The position numbers and the translations under genes were made by a program. From the NCBI GenBank assembly GCA_038321965.1, contig JBBQFL010000010.1, positions 38,853-102,852 of the forward strand: DNA of 64,000 nt. The letters are read 5' to 3'. This document shows positions 7,829-16,030 of the stretch, piece by piece (the stretch's first letter is position 1; each line of letters opens with the position of its first letter). This stretch comes from UKL13-2 sp038321965. Its GTDB lineage: Bacteria > Pseudomonadota > Gammaproteobacteria > Burkholderiales > Usitatibacteraceae. Below the pieces are notes generated by a model that was not told the origin of the DNA, did not search any database, and saw only the letters and a program-made list of their open reading frames with translations.

Positions 7829-10446
7829 ACATGCGGTCTTTTTTCCAGAGTGCGATAGCAGCGGGCACCATTGGGTTTTGTTGTTTGGGAAATGTCGTCG
7901 CTGCGACATCGTCTGCGGAAATGTCCAGCCGGGTGAAACTGGGAAGTGTCCCGGAGGAGAGCGTTTCGCTTCGCTCTACGAACGCGCCTCTCACCAGTAT
8001 CGATCTGGCGCCGACGGCTTCCGACCTGGCGCTGGCGGCGAAGCGCAGCAAATTTGCGCCTGCGCCTGCGTCTACACTGGCGACGATTTTTGGAATTAAA
8101 CAACCATCGGTTCGCGGGTCAGCACCACATCGCGTGGGCTCGGTATTTCCGAGCGGTGTCGAGGCCACGGTCGTCAAATGGCAGGCATTGCCTGAGGGTG
8201 GGTTTGTGACCCATCTGCGAATCACCTCCGCTGGTGCAATGGGTATTCGCGCCAGATTGTTGCTGCCCGTAGAACTTACCCAGGGCGAATTACGTGTGGT
8301 CGCCAAACTTGGGGACGACGCGCAAAGAGTGCCGCTAAGCGTCGCATTGAACGGTGAAATCTGGACGCCTGCGACCGATGGACCGTCGCAGATTGTCGAG
8401 GTGTTCACCACGCAGGCGGTCGATGGCGTTCGGATAAAGGTACAGGAAGTCGGGCACTTTGAAGAGCCGCCGTTCGCCGAGAAGGGCCCTGCAGAACCCG
8501 CACTAAACACGGCTGCGGGCACTTGTACGGTGGATGTCGCTTGCACAATTAGCGACGACCCATTGAACGGCAATGCAATCTCGGAACGCCGCAAGTCTGT
8601 TGCGAGAATGAGCTTTTCCAGCAATGGCGGTATGTTCTTATGTACAGGTACTTTGCTGAATTCCGAGGCTAAGCAAGACTTCTTTATCACGGCAAACCAC
8701 TGTATTTCAACGCAAGCCGAAGCGACCAGCCTGGCAACCCGCTGGTTCTACGAGGCCAGCAGCTGTGGCGGTTTGGTGCGCAGCGACGTTGTTAATTTAA
8801 ACGGCGGTGCGCAACTTGTGTTTACGAATCAGTTTGTCGATTCGACTTTGCTTCGACTCAATTCGCCGCCACCCGCCGGGACAGTTTTTGCGGGTTGGAG
8901 TGCCAGTGACCTTTCTGTCAATGCGCCCATCGTGTCGATTAGTCACCCCAGGGGCGATATCATGAAGGCGGCCATCGGAACGCTATCCGTGCCAGGAAGC
9001 TCGGACGGTCTGATCCGCCTGCAGGGCTACGAACAATCCATGTATGGCATCCTGTTTAGCCGAGGAATCATTGAACCAGGTTCATCCGGTTCCGGCTTGT
9101 TCACATTGAACAATGGTTCCCTGCAACTTCGCGGAATACTCTCCAGTTCGACTCTCCGCAATAGCTCGGCCGGGATGTCATGCACTGACACCACTGAAAA
9201 CGCCAACTATGGGCGCTTCGACTATTTCTATCCGCAGATTGCACCAATTCTCAACGGCACGCCCTACCCAGCCGACGACAATGCAAATCAGCCGGCAACG
9301 TCTATCCCAGCTCTCACATTTGATGTCCCAAAGTCGGCTACGCTGAATTACGTCGGTGACATCGATACATTCCGCATAAACGTTACCCAGACCGGAACAC
9401 TGTATGTGAAATCGACCAGTAGCTACGATTTGATCGGTGCCTTGCTCGATGCCAATGGATCGGTGCTGGAGAAAGACAAAGAAAGCGCGACCAATGACGA
9501 CGCTGACGTATCGTCTGCCGATTTTGGGATTGCATGGCAGGTGACACCGGGCACCTACTATCTCAATGTCGCTCCTTGGGTGCCAACCGATCTGACACCG
9601 GCGGGGTACAGCGTGACAGCGTCATTTACGACCGCGACCACCAACTACACGTCGTTATGGTGGGCAGGTGAAGCCGAGAGTGGCTGGGGAATCAATTTCA
9701 ATCACCAGGGCAACATTATTTTTGGTACGTTGTTCACATACGATGCGGGAGCCGGTATCTGGCTCATCCTCAGTCGTGGCGACCTTCAGGCGGATGGAAG
9801 CTATCTAGGGAAACTCTATAGCACTAAGGGGCCGGCATTCAATGCCGTACCGTTCACACCGATTACGGCTGCCAATCTCACCGAAGTCGGGTCGATGCGG
9901 GTAGCATTTTCGAGTGCCTCGACAGGCACACTCACCTACAACGTGGGTAGCCGCAGCGTCACCAAGAGCATTTCCAAACAGACTTTTGCCACGCAGCCTA
10001 CTTGTGACTTTACGGGAACCAACCGGACATACAACAGCAACTATCAGGACCTATGGTGGAATCCAAATGAATCGGGCTGGGGCATTAACCTGACTCACCA
10101 AAGCGACATTATTTTTGCGACATTGTTTACCTATGACGCAGCCGGCAAGGGAATGTGGTTGATTTTGTCCAGAGGGGACAAGCTGGCCGATACGCCAGCG
10201 ACGGCAACGACTGGCGCGCTCCAGAATTTTTCTGGAGCGCTGTATCGGACAACTGGGCCGAATTTTGACGCTGCCCCGTTCACGCCAATCACTGCCGCAA
10301 ATCTTACGCAGGTCGGCAACATGCGCATCGAGTTCACCGACGGCAATACGGCGAAGCTGATATACGATGTCAACGGCGCATCGGTTACCAAAAATATTCA
10401 ACGGCAGGCATTCGATACCTTCAGGCCGGACTGCCAGAAGCCGTAG
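7825..10446 (+). CDS. Secreted trypsin-like serine protease with PPC domain and two WW-GWG repeats
   Basis: The product has about 873 residues. ATG 7825 overlaps the previous stop (ATGA) and starts a signal peptide (MNMRSFFQSAIAAG ... VVAATSS). A propeptide-like region is followed by a lysyl-endopeptidase-like S1 domain: TANHC with His292, DSTLLRL with Asp339, and PGSSGSGLF with Ser421. Next is a bacterial pre-peptidase C-terminal (PPC) domain (GDIDTFRINVTQTGTLYVKS), about residues 490-605. Two C-terminal repeats of about 110 residues follow, each opening with LWW and then SGWGIN. The same repeat ends the protein at 58553-61285. It probably acts outside the cell; the substrate is unknown. Confidence 0.88.
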   Translation: MNMRSFFQSAIAAGTIGFCCLGNVVAATSSAEMSSRVKLGSVPEESVSLRSTNAPLTSIDLAPTASDLALAAKRSKFAPAPASTLATIFGIKQPSVRGSAPHRVGSVFPSGVEATVVKWQALPEGGFVTHLRITSAGAMGIRARLLLPVELTQGELRVVAKLGDDAQRVPLSVALNGEIWTPATDGPSQIVEVFTTQAVDGVRIKVQEVGHFEEPPFAEKGPAEPALNTAAGTCTVDVACTISDDPLNGNAISERRKSVARMSFSSNGGMFLCTGTLLNSEAKQDFFITANHCISTQAEATSLATRWFYEASSCGGLVRSDVVNLNGGAQLVFTNQFVDSTLLRLNSPPPAGTVFAGWSASDLSVNAPIVSISHPRGDIMKAAIGTLSVPGSSDGLIRLQGYEQSMYGILFSRGIIEPGSSGSGLFTLNNGSLQLRGILSSSTLRNSSAGMSCTDTTENANYGRFDYFYPQIAPILNGTPYPADDNANQPATSIPALTFDVPKSATLNYVGDIDTFRINVTQTGTLYVKSTSSYDLIGALLDANGSVLEKDKESATNDDADVSSADFGIAWQVTPGTYYLNVAPWVPTDLTPAGYSVTASFTTATTNYTSLWWAGEAESGWGINFNHQGNIIFGTLFTYDAGAGIWLILSRGDLQADGSYLGKLYSTKGPAFNAVPFTPITAANLTEVGSMRVAFSSASTGTLTYNVGSRSVTKSISKQTFATQPTCDFTGTNRTYNSNYQDLWWNPNESGWGINLTHQSDIIFATLFTYDAAGKGMWLILSRGDKLADTPATATTGALQNFSGALYRTTGPNFDAAPFTPITAANLTQVGNMRIEFTDGNTAKLIYDVNGASVTKNIQRQAFDTFRPDCQKP

Positions 10447-10462
10447 ACGCAACCAGTCCGCT

Positions 10463-10488
10463 AAAAGGGGCGCGCTGCGCCCCTTTTT
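10463..10488 (+). terminator. Rho-independent terminator after protease gene
   Basis: AAAAGGGGCGC (10463-10473) pairs with GCGCCCCTTTT (10477-10487) around a 3-base loop, followed by T residues. It lies 16 bp after the protease stop and ends the 5102-10446 operon. Confidence 0.88.
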
Positions 10489-10515
10489 CACATCGGCGTT
10501 GGGCTAGCCGCAACG

Positions 10516-10521
10516 TATAAT
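10516..10521 (+). promoter_or_regulatory. Candidate -10 box for rlmD
   Basis: A perfect TATAAT lies 58 bp before the rlmD start and after the upstream terminator. The -35 region at 17 bp spacing is not a good match, so only the -10 is supported. Confidence 0.45.
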
Positions 10522-10578
10522 CTGCCCTCTCCCGGCCTTGGCGCCGCCTGAATAGTCTCTACCCCGAGAATCCCGGTA

Positions 10579-11907
10579 ATGAACCCGTTAGCACAGGAAG
10601 CCCCGTTTGCACTTGTTGAATCGCTTGACTATGAGGGCCGCGGCGTGGCGCATGTCGACGGTAAAGCCGTATTCATCGAAGGTGCGCTGCCGCGCGAACT
10701 GGTGCAGTACCAGCCGTCGCGCAAGAAAAAGAACTTTGAAACCGCGAAATTGCTGAAAATTGTGCGTGCTTCCAATGAGCGGATTTCGGCCAAGTGTAAT
10801 TATTACGAGATCTGCGGCGGCTGCGCCATGCAGCATGTCGATACCAGCATGCAGGTGGCAGCCAAGCAACGGGTGTTGGAGGACAACTTTGCGCGCATCG
10901 GCAAGGTCACGCCCGAACGAATTCTTCCGCCAATCTATGCGGCACCGTGGGAATACCGCCATCGCGCCCGCCTGTCGGTGAATTACGTCGAGAAGAAAGG
11001 CGGGGTGCTGGTTGGTTTTCGCGAGAAGAAATCGAGCTATGTGGCAGATATGCATTCGTGCGAAGTCCTTGCTGGCGGCATCGGCAGAATGATTGATCCA
11101 CTGCGTAAAGTGCTTAGTACACTGGACATTCGGAACCGCATTCCGCAAATCGAAGTGGCAGTAGGCGAACGCGTTAGCGCACTGGTACTGCGCCTGCTGG
11201 AGCCGCTGACCGACGCGGACGACGCCAGGCTGAAAGTGTTCGCAGATGAGCACAGGATTCAATGGTGGGTGCAAGTCAAAGGCCCTGAAACCGCTGTACC
11301 GTGGTATCCGTTGGACGCACCTGAACTGACCTATCTGTTGCCGGAATTTTCCCTGGAATTGAATTTTCGGCCGACCGAATTTACGCAGGTGAACCACGCG
11401 GTGAATCGCTTGATGGTCAAGCGGGCGATGGATTTGCTGGATCCGCAACCAGGGGAATTGATCGCGGATTTGTTCTGTGGGCTGGGTAATTTCAGCTTGC
11501 CCATTGCGCGATTGGGCGCGAACGTGATCGGCGTGGAGGGCAGTGAATCACTCGTTCAGCGCGCGACCGACAATGCGCAGAACAATAGATTGGGACACAC
11601 TGCGCGCTTCTTTGCGGCGGATTTATATACCGATCAGGAGTCCGCGATGAAGAAGATTCCGCCGGTGACAAAGATGCTGATCGACCCGCCTCGCGACGGC
11701 GCATTGGAAGTTTGCAAATTACTCGGTCGTGACCTCAGGCCGGAACTGAAACGCATTGTTTACGTCGCCTGCAGTCCCGGTACGCTGGCGCGCGATGCCG
11801 GAGTACTGGTAAACGAACAGGGATTTACGCTAAAGGCGGCTGGCGTGGTCAATATGTTCCCGCATACAGCACACGTGGAGTCGATCGCGATTTTCGAGCG
11901 GGATTAA
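10579..11907 (+). CDS. rlmD: 23S rRNA (uracil-C5)-methyltransferase RlmD
   Basis: The product has 442 residues. It methylates a uridine of 23S rRNA (U1939 in E. coli) using S-adenosylmethionine. A TRAM-like N-terminal domain is followed by the iron-sulfur Cys motif (Cys73, Cys79, Cys82 in CNYYEICGGCAMQH). The SAM domain has DLFCGLGNFSLP, then LIDPPRDGA, and the catalytic Cys398 in YVACSPGTLARD. These features fit RlmD/RumA rather than TrmA. It is monocistronic, with a terminator upstream and a repeat hairpin plus a bidirectional terminator downstream. Confidence 0.95.
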   Translation: MNPLAQEAPFALVESLDYEGRGVAHVDGKAVFIEGALPRELVQYQPSRKKKNFETAKLLKIVRASNERISAKCNYYEICGGCAMQHVDTSMQVAAKQRVLEDNFARIGKVTPERILPPIYAAPWEYRHRARLSVNYVEKKGGVLVGFREKKSSYVADMHSCEVLAGGIGRMIDPLRKVLSTLDIRNRIPQIEVAVGERVSALVLRLLEPLTDADDARLKVFADEHRIQWWVQVKGPETAVPWYPLDAPELTYLLPEFSLELNFRPTEFTQVNHAVNRLMVKRAMDLLDPQPGELIADLFCGLGNFSLPIARLGANVIGVEGSESLVQRATDNAQNNRLGHTARFFAADLYTDQESAMKKIPPVTKMLIDPPRDGALEVCKLLGRDLRPELKRIVYVACSPGTLARDAGVLVNEQGFTLKAAGVVNMFPHTAHVESIAIFERD

Positions 11908-11918
11908 TAAGCCTAACG

Positions 11919-11984
11919 AAACACCAGCACTGGCGCGCGTTTCGAGCCGTTTTCTGCCTGCAAAGCGCGCCAATGCTGGTGTTT
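11919..11984 (+). repeat. Dispersed hairpin repeat, copy A (best-paired copy)
   Basis: The left arm AAACACCAGCACTGGCGCGC (11919-11938) pairs with the right arm at 11965-11984 over 20 bp with one mismatch, around a 26-base loop. The loop carries the family signature (TTTCGAGCC, then TTTTCTGCCTGCAAA). It begins 11 bases after the rlmD stop. Four more copies share the arms and loop at 46068, 51463, 53875 and 58387, all in this orientation. Confidence 0.85.
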
Positions 11985-11992
11985 GAAGTTCC

Positions 11993-12030
11993 AAAAAAAG
12001 CGGTCGGGACTGAATCCCGACCGCTTTTTT
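11993..12030. terminator. Bidirectional terminator between rlmD and the BI-1 gene
   Basis: AAAAAAGCGGTCGGGA pairs perfectly with TCCCGACCGCTTTTTT (12015-12030), leaving a 5-base loop. T-runs stand on both strands. It serves the convergent rlmD (plus) and BI-1/YccA (minus) genes. Confidence 0.92.
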
Positions 12031-12047
12031 GTGTGCGGTGCGCTTGA

Positions 12048-12731
12048 TCAGTCGCTGCTGGTGATTCCAAGCAAAGCCAAAAGGTTGCTGAAAATATTGT
12101 AGATGTCCAAGTAAATTGCCAACGTTGCGCTGATGTAATTGGTCTCGCCGCCGGTAATGATGCGGTTCACGTCATACAACAGGAGTGCGGAGAATATGCC
12201 GATGGCCAAGACCATGATGGTCAGCATCAGTGCGGGCATTTGCAAGAAGATGTTTGCCAACGACGCAAAGATAAGCAGCAGCACACCGATCATGAGGAAC
12301 TTGCCCATGCCGGAAATATCGCGCTTGATGGTGCCAGCAAGTGTCGCCATCGCGAAGAAAATCATCGCCGTGCCACCGAACGCCGTGGCGATCAGTGTGC
12401 CACCATTGCGCAGTCCGAGGACCTTACCAATTAGCCCCGACAGCATCAGGCCCATGAAGAATGTGAAGCCCAGCAGGATCGCCACGCCCCAGGCACTATC
12501 CTTGGTTTTTTCGATGGCGTAGAAGAAGCCAAACGCGATGCCGAGAAAAAGGACAAACCCGATCAACGGGCTACTGGTCAAAAGCGAAAAATTGAGTTGA
12601 ACACCTAACCACGCGCCGCCAATGGTTGGTAACAGCGACAATGCAAGCAGCATGTAAGTGTTCCGCAGGACGCGGTTCTGTGCGGGCGCCAGCGTACCGG
12701 GTATGGCGAGGATTGGGGCGTTAGTATCCAT
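12048..12731 (-). CDS. Bax inhibitor-1/YccA family membrane protein
   Basis: The product has 227 residues with seven hydrophobic segments. The family pattern is clear (RNTYMLLALSLLPTIGGAW; LLGFTFFMGLMLSGLIG; LLLYDVNRIITGGETNYI). Members sit in the inner membrane; E. coli YccA interacts with the FtsH protease, and other homologues act as pH-sensitive calcium leak channels. A GGAGAG ribosome site lies just before ATG 12731. It is a single gene ending at a strong bidirectional terminator. Confidence 0.92.
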   Translation of the reverse strand: MDTNAPILAIPGTLAPAQNRVLRNTYMLLALSLLPTIGGAWLGVQLNFSLLTSSPLIGFVLFLGIAFGFFYAIEKTKDSAWGVAILLGFTFFMGLMLSGLIGKVLGLRNGGTLIATAFGGTAMIFFAMATLAGTIKRDISGMGKFLMIGVLLLIFASLANIFLQMPALMLTIMVLAIGIFSALLLYDVNRIITGGETNYISATLAIYLDIYNIFSNLLALLGITSSD

Positions 12732-12854
12732 ATTGTTCTCTCCTGAAACGAAATGTGCTTACGTAAGACTATAGGCTACCGCAAAAAGTTTCAAGTAGCA
12801 GATTTTCTTTGGACGAAAAATCTCCTCCCCAATGGTAAAATGTGGACCTTCGAT

Positions 12855-12944
12855 GGAAGTGTGGCCGAGCGGTTTAAGGCACTGGTCTTGAAAACCAGCG
12901 ATGGTGTGAGCCATCCGTGAGTTCGAATCTCACCGCTTCCGCCA
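12855..12944 (+). tRNA. tRNA-Ser (anticodon TGA)
   Basis: A class II tRNA of 90 bases with encoded CCA. The acceptor arms GGAAGTG and CGCTTCC pair. The D-arm has GGCCGAGCGG, and the anticodon loop CTTGAAA gives TGA (reads UCA). There is a long variable arm, and the T-arm is GAGTTCGAATCTC. A -10-like TAAAAT stands at 12836-12841. The tRNA is followed by a hairpin terminator at 12976. Confidence 0.97.
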
Positions 12945-12975
12945 AATCGGCGTTTTTCCGGTTGCGTAAAATTCA

Positions 12976-13003
12976 AAAACCCTCGGTAAGCTGAGGGTTT
13001 TGC
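12976..13003 (+). terminator. Terminator downstream of tRNA-Ser
   Basis: AAAACCCTC (12976-12984) pairs with GAGGGTTTT (12993-13001). It lies between tRNA-Ser and the PQQ dehydrogenase gene, and the tail is T-rich. Confidence 0.75.
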
Positions 13004-13040
13004 ATTTCCAGCCCTTAACGAATTGATCAAGGACATCCTG

Positions 13041-14222
13041 ATGGCAACCCGATTTTTCGCATTGGCTAAATTTCCATTTGCATTTGTTTGCTGCGCATTG
13101 AGTCTTACGTTGTGGGCGCAGAGCCAGTCGACGGAGCGGTTCTTCAAGACTGAACACTACACCGTCCGCGCGGTTTCGGTTGTCTCCGGCCTTTCACATC
13201 CCTGGGGAATGGCGTTCCTGCCCGACGGTCGCATGCTACTGACTGAGCGCCGCGGCACGATGCGTATTTTTGAAAAAGGCAAGCTGGTCGAAAAGTACGT
13301 CGAAGGAATCCCGCAAGTGGCTGAACACGGACAGGGGGGATTGCTTGATGTCGCCTTGCATCCAAAGTACGCTGACAACGGTTGGATTTATTGGACTTAC
13401 AACGCTGGTAAACCGGGCGAATACGGCACAGAGCTTGCGCGTGGGAAACTGGGTGGCACACGCTACGCACCTTCGATGACGAACGTCAAAGTGCTATTTC
13501 GCATGCAGCCAAAATCTGGCGCGGGGCAGCATTTCGGGTCACGTATCGTATTTGATCGTAACGGCTACCTGTTCATTACCCTTGGGGATCGCGGCGACAG
13601 TCCGGATAAGGGTGCAGCGCAGCGCGCACAGCAATTAAATGATCTTGCAGGCAAGAGTATTCGCCTCCATGACGATGGCCGCATACCGGCGGACAATCCG
13701 TTCGTGAAGACAGCGGGGGCCAGGCCGGAAATTTTCACCTTGGGCAATCGCAACATGCAAGGTGCTGCACTACATCCTGAGACCGGGCAGGTGTGGGCGC
13801 ACGAACATGGTCCACAAGGTGGCGACGAAATCAATATTTTGAAGTCGGGCGCGAATTACGGCTGGCCGGTTGTCACCTATGGGGCAAACTACGGTAGCGG
13901 GACCAAAATCGGTGAAGGCACAGCCAAGGAAGGCATGACACCGCCGCTGTATTATTGGGTGCCCTCGATAGCGCCTTCGGGAATGGCCTTTTATACGGCG
14001 AACATTTTCCCCAAATGGAAAGGCAACTTGTTCGTAGGTGCACTGGCTGGTCAGGCATTGGTCAGGCTGACGTTGAACGGCGAAAAAGTGGTCTCGGAAG
14101 AACGATTGTTCGAAGGCAAGCTTGGTCGCATTCGCGATGTGCGTCAGGGGCCCGACGGCAATCTGTATTTGCTCACCGACGCGCCCAGCGGCGAGCTGAT
14201 TCGGTTGGAGCAGGTGAAGTAG
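13041..14222 (+). CDS. PQQ-dependent aldose/glucose-sorbosone dehydrogenase, periplasmic
   Basis: The product has 393 residues from ATG 13041, which has AAGGA 7 bases upstream; an upstream TTG at 13023 is less likely. The signal peptide ends near LWAQS. The glucose/sorbosone dehydrogenase beta-propeller motifs are present (LSHPWGMAFLPDGRMLLTER; GQGGLLDVALHP; GSRIVFDRNGYLFITLGDRG; GNRNMQGAALHPETGQVWAHEHGPQGGDE written in parts: GNRNMQGA, HEHGPQGGDE). Soluble members such as E. coli YliI oxidise aldoses with PQQ in the periplasm and pass electrons on. The cytochrome b561-type gene starts 29 bp downstream, so the two may be co-transcribed. Confidence 0.92.
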   Translation: MATRFFALAKFPFAFVCCALSLTLWAQSQSTERFFKTEHYTVRAVSVVSGLSHPWGMAFLPDGRMLLTERRGTMRIFEKGKLVEKYVEGIPQVAEHGQGGLLDVALHPKYADNGWIYWTYNAGKPGEYGTELARGKLGGTRYAPSMTNVKVLFRMQPKSGAGQHFGSRIVFDRNGYLFITLGDRGDSPDKGAAQRAQQLNDLAGKSIRLHDDGRIPADNPFVKTAGARPEIFTLGNRNMQGAALHPETGQVWAHEHGPQGGDEINILKSGANYGWPVVTYGANYGSGTKIGEGTAKEGMTPPLYYWVPSIAPSGMAFYTANIFPKWKGNLFVGALAGQALVRLTLNGEKVVSEERLFEGKLGRIRDVRQGPDGNLYLLTDAPSGELIRLEQVK

Positions 14223-14251
14223 ATTCCGCTGTATCGAATCGATGCCCGGCA

Positions 14252-14926
14252 ATGAACAGCCCACAAATTACCTTACCAATCCGCGTGTGGGATCTTCCGG
14301 TTCGCCTGGTCCACTGGTCGCTGGTATTGTTGGTCGTCAGTCTGTTTGTAACAGGCAAACTCGGTGGAAATTGGCTGGAGTGGCACAGGCGAGCGGGTTT
14401 TTCAGTGATTGGGCTCGTGATCTTTCGCGTCATCTGGGGTTTTGTTGGCAGCTACCACGCACGATTCGCCAACTTCTTGCGTGGACCACAATCGGTCATT
14501 ACCTATTCGAAGGCAATGATCGGCAGCAATGCTCCAAAATATGTGGGCCACAATCCACTTGGTGCACTTAGCGCCTTGACTATGCTGATCGTACTTCTGA
14601 TGCAGGCAGTACTAGGTCTGTTTTCGAATGACGACATCATGCTCGAAGGACCCTACGCTCGCTTCATCAGCAAAGAACTAAGTGACCAACTCACTGCCTT
14701 TCACAAAATAAATGCCGATCTCATTCTGATACTCGTCGGCATGCACCTCGTCGCGATAGCGTTCGCGTTTTTTTATAAGAAGGAAAATCTGGTCGTCGCA
14801 ATGGTTTCCGGCAACAAATGGATGGCGGAAAAAGAAACAGTGGAAAATGGTAAACCACCGGCATGGTTGGCGTGGGTAGTAGGCGTGTGCGTTGCTACCC
14901 TCACGTATATGGTGCTGAAGATTTGA
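14252..14926 (+). CDS. Cytochrome b561-type diheme membrane protein
   Basis: The product has 224 residues starting at ATG 14252; the open frame upstream of this overlaps the dehydrogenase and lacks family features. There are four main membrane helices with histidines placed as heme ligands (VRLVHWSLV, LEWHRRAGF, TAFHKINADL, LVGMHLVAI). It resembles the cytochrome b of Ni/Fe-hydrogenase/b561 type proteins, which carry electrons between periplasmic donors and quinone. Its neighbours, a PQQ dehydrogenase upstream and cytochrome c' facing it, suggest periplasmic electron transfer. Confidence 0.88.
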   Translation: MNSPQITLPIRVWDLPVRLVHWSLVLLVVSLFVTGKLGGNWLEWHRRAGFSVIGLVIFRVIWGFVGSYHARFANFLRGPQSVITYSKAMIGSNAPKYVGHNPLGALSALTMLIVLLMQAVLGLFSNDDIMLEGPYARFISKELSDQLTAFHKINADLILILVGMHLVAIAFAFFYKKENLVVAMVSGNKWMAEKETVENGKPPAWLAWVVGVCVATLTYMVLKI

Positions 14927-14955
14927 ACAACCGAGCCTATGAAATTCGCGCTGCG

Positions 14956-15408
14956 CTACTTGCTTTTGAATTCGTCGTGACAGGCTTTGCATGATCCGCC
15001 TGTGGCACCAAACTGCTTCTTGATGTCATCAAAACTGCCGGTGCCGGCGACGGCAGCGAGCTTTTTGGTTTCGGCGACCATCTTGTCCATCTTGTCTTTG
15101 AATTCCGCCGGTTTCGTCCAGATTTCAGGCTTGGCCTTGGTGGCCGCGCCCTTATCGGATCCGGCCGCATATCCTTCCATCAACAATGGTGACATCTGGC
15201 TAACGATCAATGCATTGCGCGCAAATACCTCCTTGTCATAGGGTTTTTCACCTTTCACCATGGCGCCCATCGGCGCGAAGTTCCATTGCATGACTTTGTA
15301 AACCGACTGGCGGTATTTGATCACGTCTTCCGGTTTTGTCTGCGCCGCAACGTTGGCCGATACCATTGTGATGACAATTGCACATGTTGCAAATAGCCGT
15401 TGGGCCAT
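14956..15408 (-). CDS. Cytochrome c' (periplasmic)
   Basis: The product has 150 residues from ATG 15408, which has an AGGAG site. The signal peptide ends at VAAQT. The mature part is a helical-bundle cytochrome c' (DVIKYRQSVYKVMQWNFAPM) with a C-terminal heme motif CKACH. Cytochromes c' bind NO and CO and may protect against nitrosative stress or carry electrons. It is convergent with the b561 gene, 29 bp apart, with no obvious strong terminator between them. Confidence 0.94.
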   Translation of the reverse strand: MAQRLFATCAIVITMVSANVAAQTKPEDVIKYRQSVYKVMQWNFAPMGAMVKGEKPYDKEVFARNALIVSQMSPLLMEGYAAGSDKGAATKAKPEIWTKPAEFKDKMDKMVAETKKLAAVAGTGSFDDIKKQFGATGGSCKACHDEFKSK

Positions 15409-15550
15409 AAATTTCTCCTGTAGGGGTTGAACCTTAAAATTGATACACATTTTGCAATTCGATGCTGTTAACGGATTTGGGCAATGCGCCATTCAAGAAG
15501 GTGCCGTCGCAGACAAGCATCAATGAGCGCTCTCCGGCCATCGCGGCGAA

Positions 15551-16009
15551 CTAACCTTGCGCAGTGGCATCCGCCCAGCAATTAGGGGTTTCATATAGGC
15601 GTACGCGGACAAGTGCAAGGGTATGGCCAAAGCGATCATGATATGCATCTTTTAGAATCGCGAAAGCTGCTTGGGCGAGGTTCTCAGCTGTTGGTACGAC
15701 ATCCAGCACAACGGTCTTATGATCGGATATAGCGGTCAGAAAATCGACCATGACTTTATCGCCACTATAGACAAGAAACGCGTGGTCCCAAAGGTCAACC
15801 AGTTTCTCACTGGCAATGCGCTTGATGTCGCTAAAATCCATGACCATGCCGTCATCGGCTGCGCTTTCCTCGTGGATCACCTCGGAACTCAGGGTGATCT
15901 CAAGCGCGTAGCGATGACCGTGGATGTTTCTGCATTGACTCGCGTGGTTCGGCAGTCGATGACCGGCGTCGAATTCGAGGCGGCGGGTGATGGCAATATT
16001 TGTGGGCAT
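15551..16009 (-). CDS. queD: 6-carboxytetrahydropterin synthase QueD
   Basis: The product has 152 residues. It converts dihydroneopterin triphosphate to 6-carboxytetrahydropterin in queuosine/7-deazaguanine synthesis. Zinc-binding His residues are in FDAGHRL and IHGHRY, the catalytic Cys in SQCRN, then LWDHAFLV, PTAENLA and the C-terminal Glu in LYETPNCWA. These fit QueD better than eukaryote-type PTPS. It follows the large GGDEF-EAL gene on the same strand with a 21 bp gap. Confidence 0.93.
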   Translation of the reverse strand: MPTNIAITRRLEFDAGHRLPNHASQCRNIHGHRYALEITLSSEVIHEESAADDGMVMDFSDIKRIASEKLVDLWDHAFLVYSGDKVMVDFLTAISDHKTVVLDVVPTAENLAQAAFAILKDAYHDRFGHTLALVRVRLYETPNCWADATAQG

Positions 16010-16030
16010 CTGACATTTTACCGCTGTAAC

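Noticed and set aside
7650..8690. 346-codon minus-strand open frame across the hydroxylase/protease junction
   Set aside because: It overlaps two well-supported genes on the other strand, has Ser/Ala/Thr-rich random-like composition and no ribosome site.
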